NCBI GenBank assembly: GCA_900554725.1
Contig: USII01000044.1
Coordinates: 1 to 7,814, forward strand
Reading direction: 5' to 3'
From: an uncultured Eubacteriales bacterium
GTDB taxonomy: Bacteria > Bacillota > Clostridia > Christensenellales > Christensenellaceae
DNA length: 7,814 bases
Shown: piece by piece, positions 1-5,707 of the stretch
Layout: every line of letters begins with the position of its first letter
Position numbering within the stretch: the stretch's first letter is position 1
Translations under genes and position numbers: made by a program
The notes under the pieces: model-generated
What the model was told of the DNA's origin: nothing
Database searches by the model: none
What the model saw: the letters and a program-made list of their open reading frames with translations, nothing else

Positions 1-248
1 GATTCTGGAGCATACTTCTTTTCCAGCCTGCAGCCGCTTTTCTCTCGCGAGCAAATGGGAATGCATACTTCCACATTCCTCTTGCAGCGCTAAAGCATAT
101 CTGCTTCATTCTGCGGCTGAAAATTTGTGCCAGTTCGCTCGTTTGCTCTTCCATTGGCGCTATCTTGATAAAGAGCAGCGCCCAGCGTGCCAATCTCCTT
201 CCTCTGTGCATTTATGTCTGCGCCTAGGGCTGCCTGGCAGGTAGCTTG
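1..248 (-). other. Possible decayed or partial gene left of the terminator
   Basis: No confident gene lies in this stretch. On the minus strand a stop-free frame runs from 248 to a TAG at 92-90 (52 residues, no ATG/GTG/TTG near its beginning). Its composition looks like a soluble protein (for example KEIGTLGAALYQDSANGRA) and it ends in ...NEADML. Beyond the TAG a different minus frame reads LALQEECGSMHSHLLAREKR and stays open to the window edge, so a single-base shift near the TAG would join the two into one protein-like sequence. A third minus frame, from an ATG at 211, is also open to the edge but has arginine-rich, less natural composition. The ATG at 66 (MHSHLLAREKR...) could instead start a gene truncated by the window. 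I do not recognise any of these products. A small hairpin (156-161 with 177-182, plus an inner 4-bp helix) lies inside. Decayed gene, two tiny genes or non-coding DNA all remain possible. Confidence 0.25.
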
Positions 249-268
249 CTATTTTCCTTGCCTCTATG

Positions 269-304
269 AAAAAAGCTTCCCAGCATAAGCTGGGAAGCTT
301 TTTT
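269..304 (-). terminator. Strong intrinsic terminator of the oxidoreductase operon
   Basis: This is a perfect 16-bp inverted repeat (269-284 with 289-304) around a 4-base ATAA loop. The GC-containing core AGCTTCCCAGC/GCTGGGAAGCT is flanked by six A on one side and six T on the other. It begins 38 bases past the gamma-subunit stop, as expected for the end of that operon. Because the A and T tracts are symmetric, it could also end a plus-strand transcript arriving from the left. Confidence 0.92.
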
Positions 305-342
305 CTAATCATGCTTGCCATATCGCAAATGCAATGGCACTG

Positions 343-879
343 CTATTTTACCGCTTCTGCCCCTTTCTGAATTGCCTGCTCATTTAAGGGAATCAAATGC
401 GCTTTTCTCTCGCCAAAGGAATCTGCCAGGCACTTGATAGCCGTTTTAGGGCTCACAATGCCGGTTTTTTCCAACATTGCGCCCAGCATGACGATATTTG
501 CCACGCGGCCATTGCCCAGCTCATCGGCGATCTCGCTGGCCGGCACACGGTAAACCTCAATATCCTTGCGCGAAGGCTCATCCTCGATGAGGGAGCTATT
601 GATGAACAGCTTGCCGCCGGGCACCACATTTTTTTCATACTTTTCAAGGGAGGGCCGGTTCATGACAATGACGCTATCGGCCTCCACCACAACCGGGCTG
701 CCCACATCCTCATCCGAAACAACGACGCAGCAATTCGCCGTGCCGCCGCGCATTTCCGGGCCATAGGAAGGAAGCCAGGAAACATTCTTTCCTTCCGCCA
801 TGCCCGCATATGCCACAAGCTGCCCCAGCAGCAGCACGCCCTGGCCGCCAAAGCCGGCGCTGATGATCTGATGCGTCAT
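343..879 (-). CDS. 2-oxoacid:ferredoxin oxidoreductase, gamma subunit
   Basis: This is the 178-residue gamma subunit of a 2-oxoacid:acceptor oxidoreductase, the POR_gamma-type domain that completes the CoA-binding side of the enzyme in the cytoplasm. Visible signatures are the N-terminal glycine loop GFGGQGV (residues 9-15) and the conserved block [14 protein letters not shown] (37-50). Length is typical for a free-standing gamma subunit. The ATG lies one base past the beta-subunit TGA, and its AGGAGG site sits inside the last codons of the beta gene, so the two are probably translationally coupled. It is the last gene of the four-gene operon and is followed by a strong terminator. The family is clear. 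Which 2-oxoacid is used cannot be read from this subunit. Confidence 0.93.
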   Translation of the reverse strand: MTHQIISAGFGGQGVLLLGQLVAYAGMAEGKNVSWLPSYGPEMRGGTANCCVVVSDEDVGSPVVVEADSVIVMNRPSLEKYEKNVVPGGKLFINSSLIEDEPSRKDIEVYRVPASEIADELGNGRVANIVMLGAMLEKTGIVSPKTAIKCLADSFGERKAHLIPLNEQAIQKGAEAVK

Positions 880-880
880 C

Positions 881-1618
881 TCACTCTACCTCCTTTTTAA
901 CTCCAAGCGGATAATAGGGAATCATATTTTCCACCAACCACTTCTGCGCTGCCACAGGCGTCATTCCCCAGTTTGTAGGGCAGGTGGAGAGAATTTCCAC
1001 CAAAGAAAAACCCTTTCCTTCCATCTGGCATTGAAGTGCCTTTTTGATGGCCCTTTTTGCCTGCACAATATGGGGAATATCGTGCAGCGAAACGCGCTCG
1101 ATAAATGCCGCACCATTGATCGTTGCAAGCATTTCACTCATGCGCAGCGGCTCGCCGCAGTGTTCTTTCTGGCGGCCATAGGGAGAAGTCGTCGTCACCT
1201 GCCCAACAAGCGTTGTGGGGGCCATCTGGCCGCCTGTCATGCCATAAATGGCGTTATTGATAAAGATTGTGGTGATCTTTTCTCCCCGGCCGGCGGCACT
1301 GATGATCTCCGCTGCGCCGATAGAGGCAAGATCTCCATCTCCCTGATAGGTAAAGACCAACTTATCCGGATGCACGCGCTTCACACCCGTCGCCACAGCC
1401 GGTGCGCGGCCGTGAGCTGCTTCCAGCATATCGCAGTTAAAATAGTTGTATGCAAAAACCGAGCATCCAACCGGCGCCACGCCGATGGCCTCTTTTTCCA
1501 TATGCAGCTCTTCAATACATTCTGCCACCAGGCGGTGCGCAATGCCATGCGTGCAGCCGGGGCAATAGTGCATGGGAGCATCTGTAAGCATTTTTGTCTT
1601 TTCAAATACAATTGCCAT
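881..1618 (-). CDS. 2-oxoacid:ferredoxin oxidoreductase, beta (TPP-binding) subunit
   Basis: This 245-residue subunit carries thiamine pyrophosphate and catalyses oxidative decarboxylation together with the alpha subunit. The TPP/Mg motif is GDGD at 93-96 through NN at 121-122, followed by AIYGMTGGQ. An N-terminal CPGC (19-22), C52 and C213 in STCPTNWG have the spacing of the four ligands of the proximal [4Fe-4S] cluster in structurally known archaeal 2-oxoacid:ferredoxin oxidoreductases, so an internal cluster is likely. Its ATG overlaps the alpha-subunit stop by one base (TAATG), with an AGGAGG about ten bases upstream inside the alpha gene, which suggests coupled, equimolar synthesis. Electrons should pass to the delta ferredoxin subunit encoded first in the operon. 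Homologues are annotated as KorB or as the VorB-partner TPP subunit. I give no symbol because naming is inconsistent. Confidence 0.94.
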   Translation of the reverse strand: MAIVFEKTKMLTDAPMHYCPGCTHGIAHRLVAECIEELHMEKEAIGVAPVGCSVFAYNYFNCDMLEAAHGRAPAVATGVKRVHPDKLVFTYQGDGDLASIGAAEIISAAGRGEKITTIFINNAIYGMTGGQMAPTTLVGQVTTTSPYGRQKEHCGEPLRMSEMLATINGAAFIERVSLHDIPHIVQAKRAIKKALQCQMEGKGFSLVEILSTCPTNWGMTPVAAQKWLVENMIPYYPLGVKKEVE

Positions 1619-2682
1619 TACTCGCTCGCCTCCTTCACCTTCAAAAGCTCGGACAGCATCTCCCCGGGCGCGGGCACATAGCCGCCCAGCGTGCCATGGA
1701 AATACACAGGCTTTTTGCCCGCAACGCCCAAGCGAACATCTTCCACCATCTGGCCGGCGCTCATTTCAAAATCCAAGAACGCTTTTACTTTCTCCGCAGC
1801 TTTGGAATAGCTATCGTAGGGGAAGGGCCAGAGCGTCTTTGGCCGAATCAACCCGACTTTAATTCCCATATCCCGTGCCTTGGCAATCATGCTCTTGGCG
1901 ATGCGGGCAGTTGTGCCGTAGGCGGCGATGCAGTATTCCGCATCTTCCATCATGTATTCTTCCACCTGCGTTTCGTTCTTTACAATCTCGGCATAGCGCT
2001 CGCTCAGGCGCTCTGCCACAACTTTCATAACCTCCGGCTCGATATAGAGAGAATTGATGATAGCGCGTTCCCGGCTCTTGCCATCCCAGCCAGTGGCAGC
2101 CCATGTCTTTTCTGGAAGCTTGCGCCTCTGCTTTGGAATAAACTCCACCGGCTCCATCATCTGGCCTATCATGCCATCTCCCAAAATCATCACAGGCGTG
2201 CGATACTGATCTGCAATATCAAAACCTTCCATGACCATATCCGCCGCTTCCTGCACGGAACTTGGCGCCAGCACAACCATGTGATAATCCCCATGGCCGC
2301 CGCCCTTAGTGGCCTGGAAGTAATCGCCCTGGGAGGGCTGAATGCCGCCCAGACCCGGGCCTGTGCGCACAATATTGACGATGACGCAGGGAAGCTCCGC
2401 ACAGGAAATATAGCTAATGCCCTCCTGTTTCAGGCTTATGCCTGGGCTGGAGGAAGCAGTCATTGCCCGCGCGCCGGCGCCTGCTGCGCCATAGACCATG
2501 TTAATTGCAGCAATTTCGCTTTCTGCCTGCAAAAAGCACCCGCCCACCTGGGGCATGCGCTTGCTCATGTATTCGGGAATCTGCGTAGAAGGCGTGATGG
2601 GATACCCGAAAAAATACCGGCAGCCGGCAGCAATTGCCGCTTCTGCAATGGCTTCATTGCCTTTCATGAGTTTTTTTGCCAT
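1618..2682 (-). CDS. vorB: 2-oxoacid:ferredoxin oxidoreductase, alpha subunit (VorB-like)
   Basis: This 354-residue alpha subunit provides the pyrimidine-binding half of the TPP site and the substrate/CoA pocket. Signatures are GYPITPST (26-33), the glutamate region AESE (53-56), TASSSPG (75-81), RTGPGLG (106-112), and RPKTLWPFP (280-288) opening the C-terminal domain. Length and motif wording match the family annotated as 3-methyl-2-oxobutanoate dehydrogenase subunit VorB, which would act on branched-chain 2-oxoacids from Val/Leu/Ile and yield acyl-CoA, CO2 and reduced ferredoxin. KorA (2-oxoglutarate) is a close relative and cannot be excluded. The ATG is preceded by AAAGG at 8 bases. It lies 38 bases past the delta gene and overlaps the beta gene by one base. 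Confidence 0.9.
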   Translation of the reverse strand: MAKKLMKGNEAIAEAAIAAGCRYFFGYPITPSTQIPEYMSKRMPQVGGCFLQAESEIAAINMVYGAAGAGARAMTASSSPGISLKQEGISYISCAELPCVIVNIVRTGPGLGGIQPSQGDYFQATKGGGHGDYHMVVLAPSSVQEAADMVMEGFDIADQYRTPVMILGDGMIGQMMEPVEFIPKQRRKLPEKTWAATGWDGKSRERAIINSLYIEPEVMKVVAERLSERYAEIVKNETQVEEYMMEDAEYCIAAYGTTARIAKSMIAKARDMGIKVGLIRPKTLWPFPYDSYSKAAEKVKAFLDFEMSAGQMVEDVRLGVAGKKPVYFHGTLGGYVPAPGEMLSELLKVKEASE

Positions 2683-2720
2683 AATATAAACCTTTCTGCG
2701 GCCCTAGAACAAACCGCTTC

Positions 2721-2927
2721 TTATTTTTCCACCGTAAAGACGCAATCCGGGCACATGCGTGCGCAGGAAGCACAGCCAATGCAGGCCGATTCATCCGTCA
2801 CCGTAATGGGGTGATACCCCTTCGCATTGATCTTTTCCTTATGAAGCGCCAGTATCTTTTTGGGACATACTTCAATGCACAGGCCACAGCCCTTGCAAAT
2901 ATCTTCCCGGATATAGAGCTTTGCCAT
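2721..2927 (-). CDS. 2-oxoacid:ferredoxin oxidoreductase, delta ferredoxin subunit
   Basis: This 68-residue protein has two complete bacterial-type ferredoxin motifs: C11-C14-C17-C21 followed by P, and C49-C52-C55-C59 followed by P, each CxxCxxCxxxCP and binding one [4Fe-4S] cluster. As the first gene of the operon and directly upstream of the alpha subunit, it is best read as the electron-transferring delta subunit, carrying electrons from the beta-subunit cluster to free ferredoxin. The ATG has a strong GGGGG/AGGA-type Shine-Dalgarno region at 2931-2939. Length fits VorD/KorD/PorD family members, which are typically 60-110 residues. It could also work as a free ferredoxin, but the operon position argues for a subunit. 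Confidence 0.92.
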   Translation of the reverse strand: MAKLYIREDICKGCGLCIEVCPKKILALHKEKINAKGYHPITVTDESACIGCASCARMCPDCVFTVEK

Positions 2928-2956
2928 ATTCCTACCCCCTATGAAAAATAGAAAAT

Positions 2957-2998
2957 CTGTTATTTATAAACAATAGCACATTTCACCCAAATATACAA
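2957..2998 (-). promoter_or_regulatory. Putative sigma-A promoter and overlapping palindrome of the oxidoreductase operon
   Basis: This AT-rich stretch lies upstream of the delta gene and after the preceding operon's terminator. Two overlapping reads on the minus strand are possible: TTGTAT (2998-2993), 17 bases, then TATTGT (2975-2970) with an extended TG; or TTGGGT (2990-2985), 16 bases, then TATAAA (2968-2963). Both are weak at -35. A palindrome-like TTGTTTATAAATAACAG (2973-2957) covers the -10 region and resembles a clostridial Rex operator (TTGTTAA-N4-TTAACAA), but its spacer is one base short and two positions differ. A promoter here is likely from context; the regulator is a guess. Confidence 0.5.
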
Positions 2999-3016
2999 AT
3001 ATAAACTTTTTCTCCC

Positions 3017-3057
3017 AAAAAATGCATAGGCCAGCCGCAATTTCATCCCGCCGGCCT
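3017..3057 (-). terminator. Probable intrinsic terminator after the ATPase gene
   Basis: On the minus strand AGGCCGGC (3057-3050) pairs with GCTGGCCT (3035-3028), an 8-bp GC-rich stem with one G-U pair and a 14-base loop. Five bases later comes a run of six T (3022-3017). The gap between stem and T tract makes it weaker than a textbook terminator. Its position, 5 bases past the ATPase stop and just upstream of the next promoter, supports it as the boundary between the two operons. Confidence 0.55.
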
Positions 3058-3062
3058 CCCGG

Positions 3063-3746
3063 CTAACTTCCCTGCTCATCCAGCCAGGCCGGGCGCATAT
3101 ATAGACGGATGGGCAAAACCTCACCCTCCACCTGCACGCTTGGCGCAAGGCTGTCCAGCACAGCTGTGCATTTTTTATAGAGCCCCGTCTGGCGGACAAG
3201 CTCGCTTACGAGTTCTTCCCCCTGAGCGATAACCAAAGGATCTGTCTGCCGCGCAATATTGGTGTTATTGATAAACGCCGAAACGCGAAGCCTGCTGTTA
3301 TGCTCGATTTGCCGCATCATCTCCAGCACCGCTTCGGGGCTTTCCTGAAGCGGGCGAGCAGCGTTGATCACATAAAGCAGCTCGCTTTGCTTGGCATGTT
3401 GGCGGAATTTATCCTGCAAGATACCCAGCGCAGAGGCCCCCACCGGGTCTCCCCCCACATCGAAAAACACGGCGTCCATCTCCCGATCAAACGCCGAATA
3501 GATCTCCGCCGGCAGGGAGGGAACATCCACCGTGGTATTGGCAAAATTCGGCTTTACCACAGCAATTCCCAAACTTTTCAGATAATCTTCGTGCTCAGAA
3601 GAACGGAAAAACGGGTTCACAATATCCAGATCCACCAGCATCGTCCGCTTTCCCTCCCGGGCGGCTTTTACCGCCAGATTTAGGGAAATTTCCGTCTTTC
3701 CGCTTCCATAATTTCCCGCTAACACCGTATATTTTGCAAACTCCAT
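3063..3746 (-). CDS. P-loop ATPase of the MinD/CobQ (SIMIBI) type, role unknown
   Basis: This is a 227-residue cytoplasmic P-loop NTPase. Walker A is GNYGSGKT (11-18). A switch-like segment VDLDIVNPFFRSS follows at 38-50, and AVFFDVGGDPVGA (92-104) provides the Walker B/switch II aspartate (D96) and glycines. INNTN at 159-163 sits where a base-recognition strand is expected. The P-loop lacks the extra signature lysine of true ParA/MinD proteins (N12 is in the loop instead), so the closest general class is a CobQ/CobB/MinD-like nucleotide-binding domain. The frame stays open far upstream, but an AAAGGAG at 3759-3753, 6 bases before this ATG, and the well-formed MEFAKYTVLAG start decide the call. 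It follows the ferredoxin gene by 20 bases. By analogy with CooC/Mrp-type ATPases it might mature or insert a metal cofactor in a redox partner; that is inference only. Confidence 0.85.
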   Translation of the reverse strand: MEFAKYTVLAGNYGSGKTEISLNLAVKAAREGKRTMLVDLDIVNPFFRSSEHEDYLKSLGIAVVKPNFANTTVDVPSLPAEIYSAFDREMDAVFFDVGGDPVGASALGILQDKFRQHAKQSELLYVINAARPLQESPEAVLEMMRQIEHNSRLRVSAFINNTNIARQTDPLVIAQGEELVSELVRQTGLYKKCTAVLDSLAPSVQVEGEVLPIRLYMRPAWLDEQGS

Positions 3747-3752
3747 CGGTTG

Positions 3753-3759
3753 CTCCTTT
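3753..3759 (-). promoter_or_regulatory. Ribosome binding site that fixes the ATPase start
   Basis: AAAGGAG on the minus strand lies 6 bases before the ATG at 3746, in the 20-base gap after the ferredoxin-like gene. It supports the 227-residue start over the much longer in-frame extension, which would run antisense-free through the ferredoxin and flavoprotein genes in a wrong frame. Confidence 0.85.
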
Positions 3760-3766
3760 CTTTGCC

Positions 3767-4033
3767 TCAAAGTTTCCGCGAACAAAGAGCTCCGCAGCCG
3801 CTGCAGAAGGCGCACTTCTTTTCCTCTCCGGCAGCGCGGCCAGCGCAAGGGCAATCCCCATATGAAACCGCGCCTTGCGGACAAATCAGCTGGCAAAGCC
3901 CGCATTCCCTCACGCAGCGGGCGGGCGCATACAGCAGCCCTTTCTCGCCTTCTTTCAGCGCGCCAAAGGGGCAGCTTTTCGCGCATAGCCTGCAGCCCGT
4001 ACACTTCTGCACATCCAAAATTACACGCTTCAT
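3767..4033 (-). CDS. Cysteine-rich ferredoxin-like protein, possibly three cluster sites
   Basis: This 88-residue protein has 14 cysteines. The first motif is C11-C14-C17-C21 followed by P, a standard [4Fe-4S] site. The second is C40-C44-C47-C51 followed by P, with one extra residue between the first two cysteines. Unusually, the tail adds C61 and C63 (CPC) and then C74-C77-C80-C84 (CAFCSGCGALC), with CxxCxxCxxxC spacing but no following proline. This could be a third iron-sulfur site or a zinc knuckle. The ATG overlaps the flavoprotein stop by 4 bases (ATGA), so the two are probably co-translated and may form an electron-transfer pair: flavin to ferredoxin or the reverse. A P-loop ATPase follows 20 bases downstream. 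The 2x[4Fe-4S] core is certain; the role of the tail and the physiological partner are not known. Confidence 0.85.
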   Translation of the reverse strand: MKRVILDVQKCTGCRLCAKSCPFGALKEGEKGLLYAPARCVRECGLCQLICPQGAVSYGDCPCAGRAAGEEKKCAFCSGCGALCSRKL

Positions 4034-5613
4034 GGGCGATACCTGCGGATAATTGCCTCCGCCACTTTAATCCCATCCACTGCCGAGGAGAGAATGCCTC
4101 CCGCATAGCCAGCGCCTTCCCCGGCCGGATACAATCCATCCAGGGGCGCGCAAAAATTCTCGCCCCGCAAAATGCGCAGAGGGCAGGAAGTGCGCGTCTC
4201 CGCTCCCAGCAGCAGTCCTTCCTGTACAAACCCGGGAATCTTCCGCTCAAACTGTTGCGCCGCTGCCTGCAGGCCGTCTGCAAGAAAGCGTGGAAGAAAA
4301 GAACGAATATCCCCCAGGGCAATATAGGGCCGATACGAACTCACAATCTTCCCGGTTTCGCCGCTGGGCAGGCCGCGCACAAAATCGGCATACCGCTGCG
4401 CCACAGCGCCATAGCCCCCGGCCGCCTGATAGGCAGCCCGCTCAATCTGGCGCTGAAGCTGCACGCCCCCAAGCGGCCCGCTGGGCATATCCCCCGGGTA
4501 AACCGAAACCACAAGCGCGCTATTGGCGTTTTCCAGATCCCGGGCATAATAGCTCATGCCATTGACTGCCGTCGCTCCAGGCTCTGTAGCCGAGCAGACC
4601 ACCTCTCCTCCGGGACACATGCAAAAGCTATATACGCCGCGCTCCCCATGCCGGGCTGTAAGCTTATAGGTCGCCGCGCCCAGCTCCGCATGCCCCGCAT
4701 ATTTTCCATACTGGCGCGCATCGATCCATTCCTGCCTGTGCTCTACGCGCACACCCATGGCAAAGGGTTTTTGCTGCAGCGCTATGCCTCGGGCATGCAG
4801 CATCTCGAAGGTATCCCGAGCGCTATGCCCAACAGCTAGCACCAGCGCGCCCGTTTCTATGCGCACCCGTGCGCCTCTCTGCTCATAAAAAACCGCAGTC
4901 AGCCGCCCATCCTTCTGCTCCAAATCGCAAAGCCGGGCTCCATATTCAAACGCCCCGCCCAATGAGAGAATCTCCTCCCGCAGGCCCACAACAGCGCGCC
5001 GGATATGCTCTGTGCCCATATGTGGCAGCGCATCGTAGCGGATCTGCGCAGGCGCCCCCTGCTCTACAAAAGCATCCAGCACCTGGTGCACATGGCGATC
5101 TTTAATGCGCGTTGTGAGCTTGCCGTCGGAAAAAGCCCCTGCCCCGCCCTCTCCAAAGCAGATGTTGCTATTTGGATTCAGCTCGCCCCTTTCACTCAGA
5201 GCCCGAACATCTTTTTCTCGCTGTTCCATCCGCGCTCCCCGCTCCAGAACCAGGGGGCGATAGCCATGCTGGGCAAGCAGCCGCGCGGCGAACAGGCCGG
5301 CCGGGCCGGATCCTGCCACCACGACGCTTCCCCGCAGTGCCTCTTCTCCTGCGCAAAGCGGCGGAAGTTCCTGATGCAAATAGGGCTGCCTGCCCTTTGC
5401 AAGCAGCCGCGCGCCGCACTTTTTCGAAACGCCGATGAGAATGCTGTATTTAAAGCGCAGATCTCGCCCACTGCGAGCGTCTATGGATTTGCGCACAATC
5501 TCCACCTGTTGGATTTCCTCGGGCGCTATACCCAGCCTTTTCGCTGCAAGCAGCGGGAGCGTTTGTTCCGACTGCTCAATCGGCCGGGAAATTTCGTGTA
5601 ATAGAAACTGCAT
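4030..5613 (-). CDS. FAD-dependent oxidoreductase (COG2509-like), uncharacterised
   Basis: This 527-residue flavoprotein has an N-terminal region of about 90 residues, then a Rossmann FAD-binding segment VVVAGSGPAGLFAA (97-110) ending in the acidic VLERG (122-126). GEGGAGAFSDGKL (154-166), LAVGHSARDTFEML (259-272), FCMCPGGEVVCSATEPG (330-346) and the C-terminal FAD loop PAGEGAGYAGGI (496-507) follow. The order and wording fit the widespread but uncharacterised NAD(P)/FAD-dependent dehydrogenase family COG2509. The substrate is unknown. There is no signal peptide or membrane helix, so it should be cytoplasmic. The ATG has AAGG 6 bases upstream. It starts 94 bases after cdaR and overlaps the ferredoxin-like gene by 4 bases, which suggests that protein is its redox partner. 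From memory, related dehydrogenases also lie beside cdaA-cdaR in other Clostridia, so the linkage may be old. Confidence 0.88.
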   Translation of the reverse strand: MQFLLHEISRPIEQSEQTLPLLAAKRLGIAPEEIQQVEIVRKSIDARSGRDLRFKYSILIGVSKKCGARLLAKGRQPYLHQELPPLCAGEEALRGSVVVAGSGPAGLFAARLLAQHGYRPLVLERGARMEQREKDVRALSERGELNPNSNICFGEGGAGAFSDGKLTTRIKDRHVHQVLDAFVEQGAPAQIRYDALPHMGTEHIRRAVVGLREEILSLGGAFEYGARLCDLEQKDGRLTAVFYEQRGARVRIETGALVLAVGHSARDTFEMLHARGIALQQKPFAMGVRVEHRQEWIDARQYGKYAGHAELGAATYKLTARHGERGVYSFCMCPGGEVVCSATEPGATAVNGMSYYARDLENANSALVVSVYPGDMPSGPLGGVQLQRQIERAAYQAAGGYGAVAQRYADFVRGLPSGETGKIVSSYRPYIALGDIRSFLPRFLADGLQAAAQQFERKIPGFVQEGLLLGAETRTSCPLRILRGENFCAPLDGLYPAGEGAGYAGGILSSAVDGIKVAEAIIRRYRP

Positions 5614-5665
5614 ATTCTCCCTTCACGGCCGCAGGCGCATGGAAAACGGCGCCCATCAGCCTGGC

Positions 5666-5698
5666 AAAACGGCCGCTGCGCTCACATGCGCGGCGGCC
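5666..5698 (-). terminator. GC-rich hairpin between cdaR and the flavoprotein gene
   Basis: On the minus strand 5698-5688 pairs with 5681-5671, 11 positions with one A-C mismatch and a 6-base loop, followed by GTTTTG. The stem is strong but the T run is only four, so it could be a leaky terminator, an RNA-stability element or a chance GC hairpin. If it works, it would lower expression of the flavoprotein, ferredoxin and ATPase genes relative to cdaA and cdaR. I see no convincing promoter in the remaining bases up to the flavoprotein start. Confidence 0.4.
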
Positions 5699-5707
5699 AT
5701 CTGCCCA

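Noticed and set aside
1..93. C-terminal end of a plus-strand gene entering from the left
   Set aside because: The frame (to TAA at 91-93) has only 30 codons and no recognisable motif. The bidirectional terminator would allow a convergent gene, but the sequence does not support it.
229..251. CCTGCC motif resembling a B12-box of a cobalamin riboswitch (minus strand)
   Set aside because: Only the short ACCTGCC fits. The terminator lies just upstream where the rest of the riboswitch should be, and CTGCCAGGCAG is simply self-complementary.
1594..2814. 406-residue plus-strand open frame
   Set aside because: It is antisense to the alpha-subunit gene. The translation is rich in His, Ala, Cys and Arg and has no recognisable motif, as expected from a codon-biased shadow.
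3747..4322. Long in-frame upstream extension of the ATPase to a 419-residue protein
   Set aside because: The extension is rich in Arg, Ala, Cys and Trp with no domain, overlaps the ferredoxin and flavoprotein genes in another frame, and the internal ATG has a strong AAAGGAG and a normal P-loop N-terminus.
3862..4839. 325-residue plus-strand open frame
   Set aside because: It is antisense to the flavoprotein and ferredoxin genes and has shadow-like composition and no domain, while the minus-strand proteins have clear family motifs.
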